Below are positions 6,447 to 7,092 of a DNA stretch of 7,092 bases, piece after piece. The stretch's first letter is position 1. Every line of letters begins with the position of its first letter. Origin of the DNA: an uncultured Nitrospirota bacterium (GTDB taxonomy: Bacteria; Nitrospinota; Nitrospinia; SZUA-224); the NCBI GenBank assembly GCA_913009285.1, contig CAJVYE010000050.1, positions 1 through 7,092 of the forward strand, in the 5' to 3' direction. A program made the position numbers and the translations under genes. The notes under the pieces were generated by a model. It worked only from the letters and a program-made list of their open reading frames with translations, was not told the origin of the DNA and made no database searches.

Positions 6447-6773
6447 TTACGGCTTTATGGTCTTCTGTATGATATCTCCCCAGAGATTTTTTTCAAGGTA
6501 ATGACATGTCTTACATTCTATTGTCTGGTTGAATAATTCGTTGTTGTATAGCCCGGTTACCTTCTCAATATGCTCATCAGGCAAAAAATCTTTGTGTACA
6601 TGACAGCTCTGACAATACTCATTTATAATCCTGTTATTTTTATATGGGGAGAATTTACCTTTGAATGCCTTGTCCAGTAAGGATTTAGCACAACCCATAG
6701 ATATTATAAACAGGACACCCATTAAGACACAAAAGACCTTTTTAAATTTCTCTACTCCTGGTTTTTTTATCAT
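6447..6773 (-). CDS. Small di-heme c-type cytochrome, probably membrane-anchored
   Basis: This 108-residue protein carries two heme c attachment motifs, CQSCH (54-58) and CKTCH (87-91). Each would bind heme covalently in the periplasm through the two cysteines, with the histidine as axial ligand; H60 and H68 could be distal ligands. The N-terminus is a signal or anchor: K3, K4, K11 and K12, a hydrophobic run 13-26 and then GCAKS. C28 may be a lipoprotein cysteine, although S25-M26-G27 is a poor lipobox and an uncleaved anchor is possible. The likely role is electron transfer; the partner is unknown. The ATG at 6773 is preceded by GGGAG about 15 bases upstream, a loose spacing, but no better start leaves a full signal sequence. 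The gene stands alone, convergent with dppC. The family is not recognised beyond the heme motifs. Confidence 0.8.
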   Translation of the reverse strand: MIKKPGVEKFKKVFCVLMGVLFIISMGCAKSLLDKAFKGKFSPYKNNRIINEYCQSCHVHKDFLPDEHIEKVTGLYNNELFNQTIECKTCHYLEKNLWGDIIQKTIKP

Positions 6774-6799
6774 AAACTTTTGGTTCTTCTCCCAATTAG

Positions 6800-6823
6800 T
6801 TACTACATAAATTTAGGTAGTAA
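6800..6823. promoter_or_regulatory. Dyad at the predicted cytochrome transcription start
   Basis: TTACTAC (6800-6806) and GTAGTAA (6817-6823) are perfect inverted copies around a ten-base AT-rich centre. The dyad starts just inside the predicted transcript start near 6826, fitting a repressor operator or a 5' hairpin. It is short and unproven. Confidence 0.35.
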
Positions 6824-6832
6824 GATAATTTT

Positions 6833-6861
6833 AGTTTACTTGAAATTTTAAGAAGTGGCAA
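6833..6861 (-). promoter_or_regulatory. Predicted promoter for the cytochrome gene
   Basis: On the minus strand TTGCCA (6861-6856; 5 of 6), a 17-base spacer and TAAACT (6838-6833; 4 of 6) form a plausible sigma-70 promoter. Transcription would start near 6826, giving a leader of about 53 bases. Confidence 0.4.
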
Positions 6862-7005
6862 CTAAATTCCTTTGCTCGAGCTGAGATGCGAAAATGTCAA
6901 GTTATTTTTTAGCGAACCCTGAGAAAAAGAAATTGCAATTTTTCTTATTTTTGTGTTAATGTTTTTGTAACTATTCAGCGTATTTTTTTGATAAATCTAA
7001 TTTAG

Positions 7006-7092
7006 GCCCGAAGGGCTGAAAGCATATAGCCGTGGGTGAAGCCCACGGATAAAGGAAAAAAAGAAACATCCAGCCCCGAAGGGGTGAAAGAT
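7006..7092. repeat. String of GAA-loop hairpins at the window edge, REP-like element
   Basis: Three GC-rich hairpins follow one another. They are GCCC-GAA-GGGC (7006-7016), CCGTGGG-TGAAG-CCCACGG (7030-7048) and CCCC-GAA-GGGG (7074-7084). The first and third share the pattern CCC(C)GAAGGG followed by TGAAAG, so they are degenerate direct copies. The GC content contrasts with the AT-rich flanks. This resembles the palindromic intergenic repeats common in environmental bacterial genomes. The element runs off the window, so its full length and copy number are unknown. Confidence 0.7.

Larger units (their letters stand above)
6774..7005. other. AT-rich noncoding stretch upstream of the cytochrome gene
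   Basis: No credible reading frame, tRNA or rRNA is seen. Apart from the cytochrome promoter and dyad it holds an AT-only hairpin: AGAAAAA (6922-6928) pairs with TTTTTCT (6939-6945) around a loop containing the palindrome ATTGCAAT (6931-6938), followed by TATTTTTG. Read on the plus strand this could be a weak terminator for a transcript with no visible gene. TTGACATTTTCGC (6900-6888, minus strand) also occurs at 1473-1485 on the plus strand, in front of the VCBS protein gene. Confidence 0.5.

Noticed and set aside
6856..6881. TGGCA...TTTGCT as a sigma-54 promoter that the activator might control
   Set aside because: The GG and GC doublets are 15 bases apart, not the required 10, and the site points away from the cytochrome gene towards no gene.
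7006..7092. GC-rich hairpin string as a tRNA or structured ncRNA
   Set aside because: There is no cloverleaf, anticodon arm or known RNA signature. Simple repeated hairpins fit a palindromic repeat better.

Overview
This window is one end of an AT-rich metagenome-style contig from an uncultivated Gram-negative bacterium. Pointers to that are a sigma-54 activator, an exported protein with a flagellar/curli-type envelope module, a small secreted c-type cytochrome, heavy use of ATA (Ile) and AGG/AGA (Arg) codons, and intergenic regions packed with short palindromic repeats. These features fit lineages such as Nitrospirota, Schekmanbacteria, Desulfobacterota or anammox-type Planctomycetes. I cannot choose between them from sequence alone.

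The first 155 bases are not genomic. Bases 90-155 are a complete Illumina TruSeq P7 adapter with an 8-base index stretch, followed on the minus strand by poly-A and low-complexity read-through (89-1). The adapter cuts into the first gene, so its protein ends in the well-known adapter peptide RSEEHTSELQSH.

Layout: (1) 156-1403, minus: GAF plus AAA+ sigma-54-dependent activator, real sequence lost after residue 416. (2) 1404-1529: divergent promoter region with an AT-rich dyad. (3) 1530-3365, plus: exported 611-residue protein with a FlgT-C-like module, a CsgG/FlgT-M-like module and four VCBS/FG-GAP-type calcium loops, starting at TTG. (4) 3350-3547: cluster of tandem and inverted repeats, ending in a terminator-like hairpin that overlaps the ftsY stop. 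(5) 3542-4489, minus: ftsY, the SRP receptor. (6) 4490-4672: divergent promoter region with a 15-bp perfect inverted repeat at the predicted 5' end of the next transcript. (7) 4673-5596 and 5600-6409, plus: DppB/DppC-type peptide ABC permeases in a tight operon without their binding protein or ATPases. (8) 6447-6773, minus: 108-residue di-heme cytochrome c, probably membrane-anchored. (9) 6774-7092: 319 gene-free bases with a promoter/dyad for the cytochrome and a string of three GAA-loop hairpins running off the end.

The genes do not form one pathway. FtsY and the peptide permease are housekeeping or transport functions. The activator and the VCBS protein are divergent neighbours and may be linked in regulation. 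I saw no convincing new defence or mobile system. The least explained material is the VCBS protein's domain combination, the short cytochrome and the palindromic repeats.
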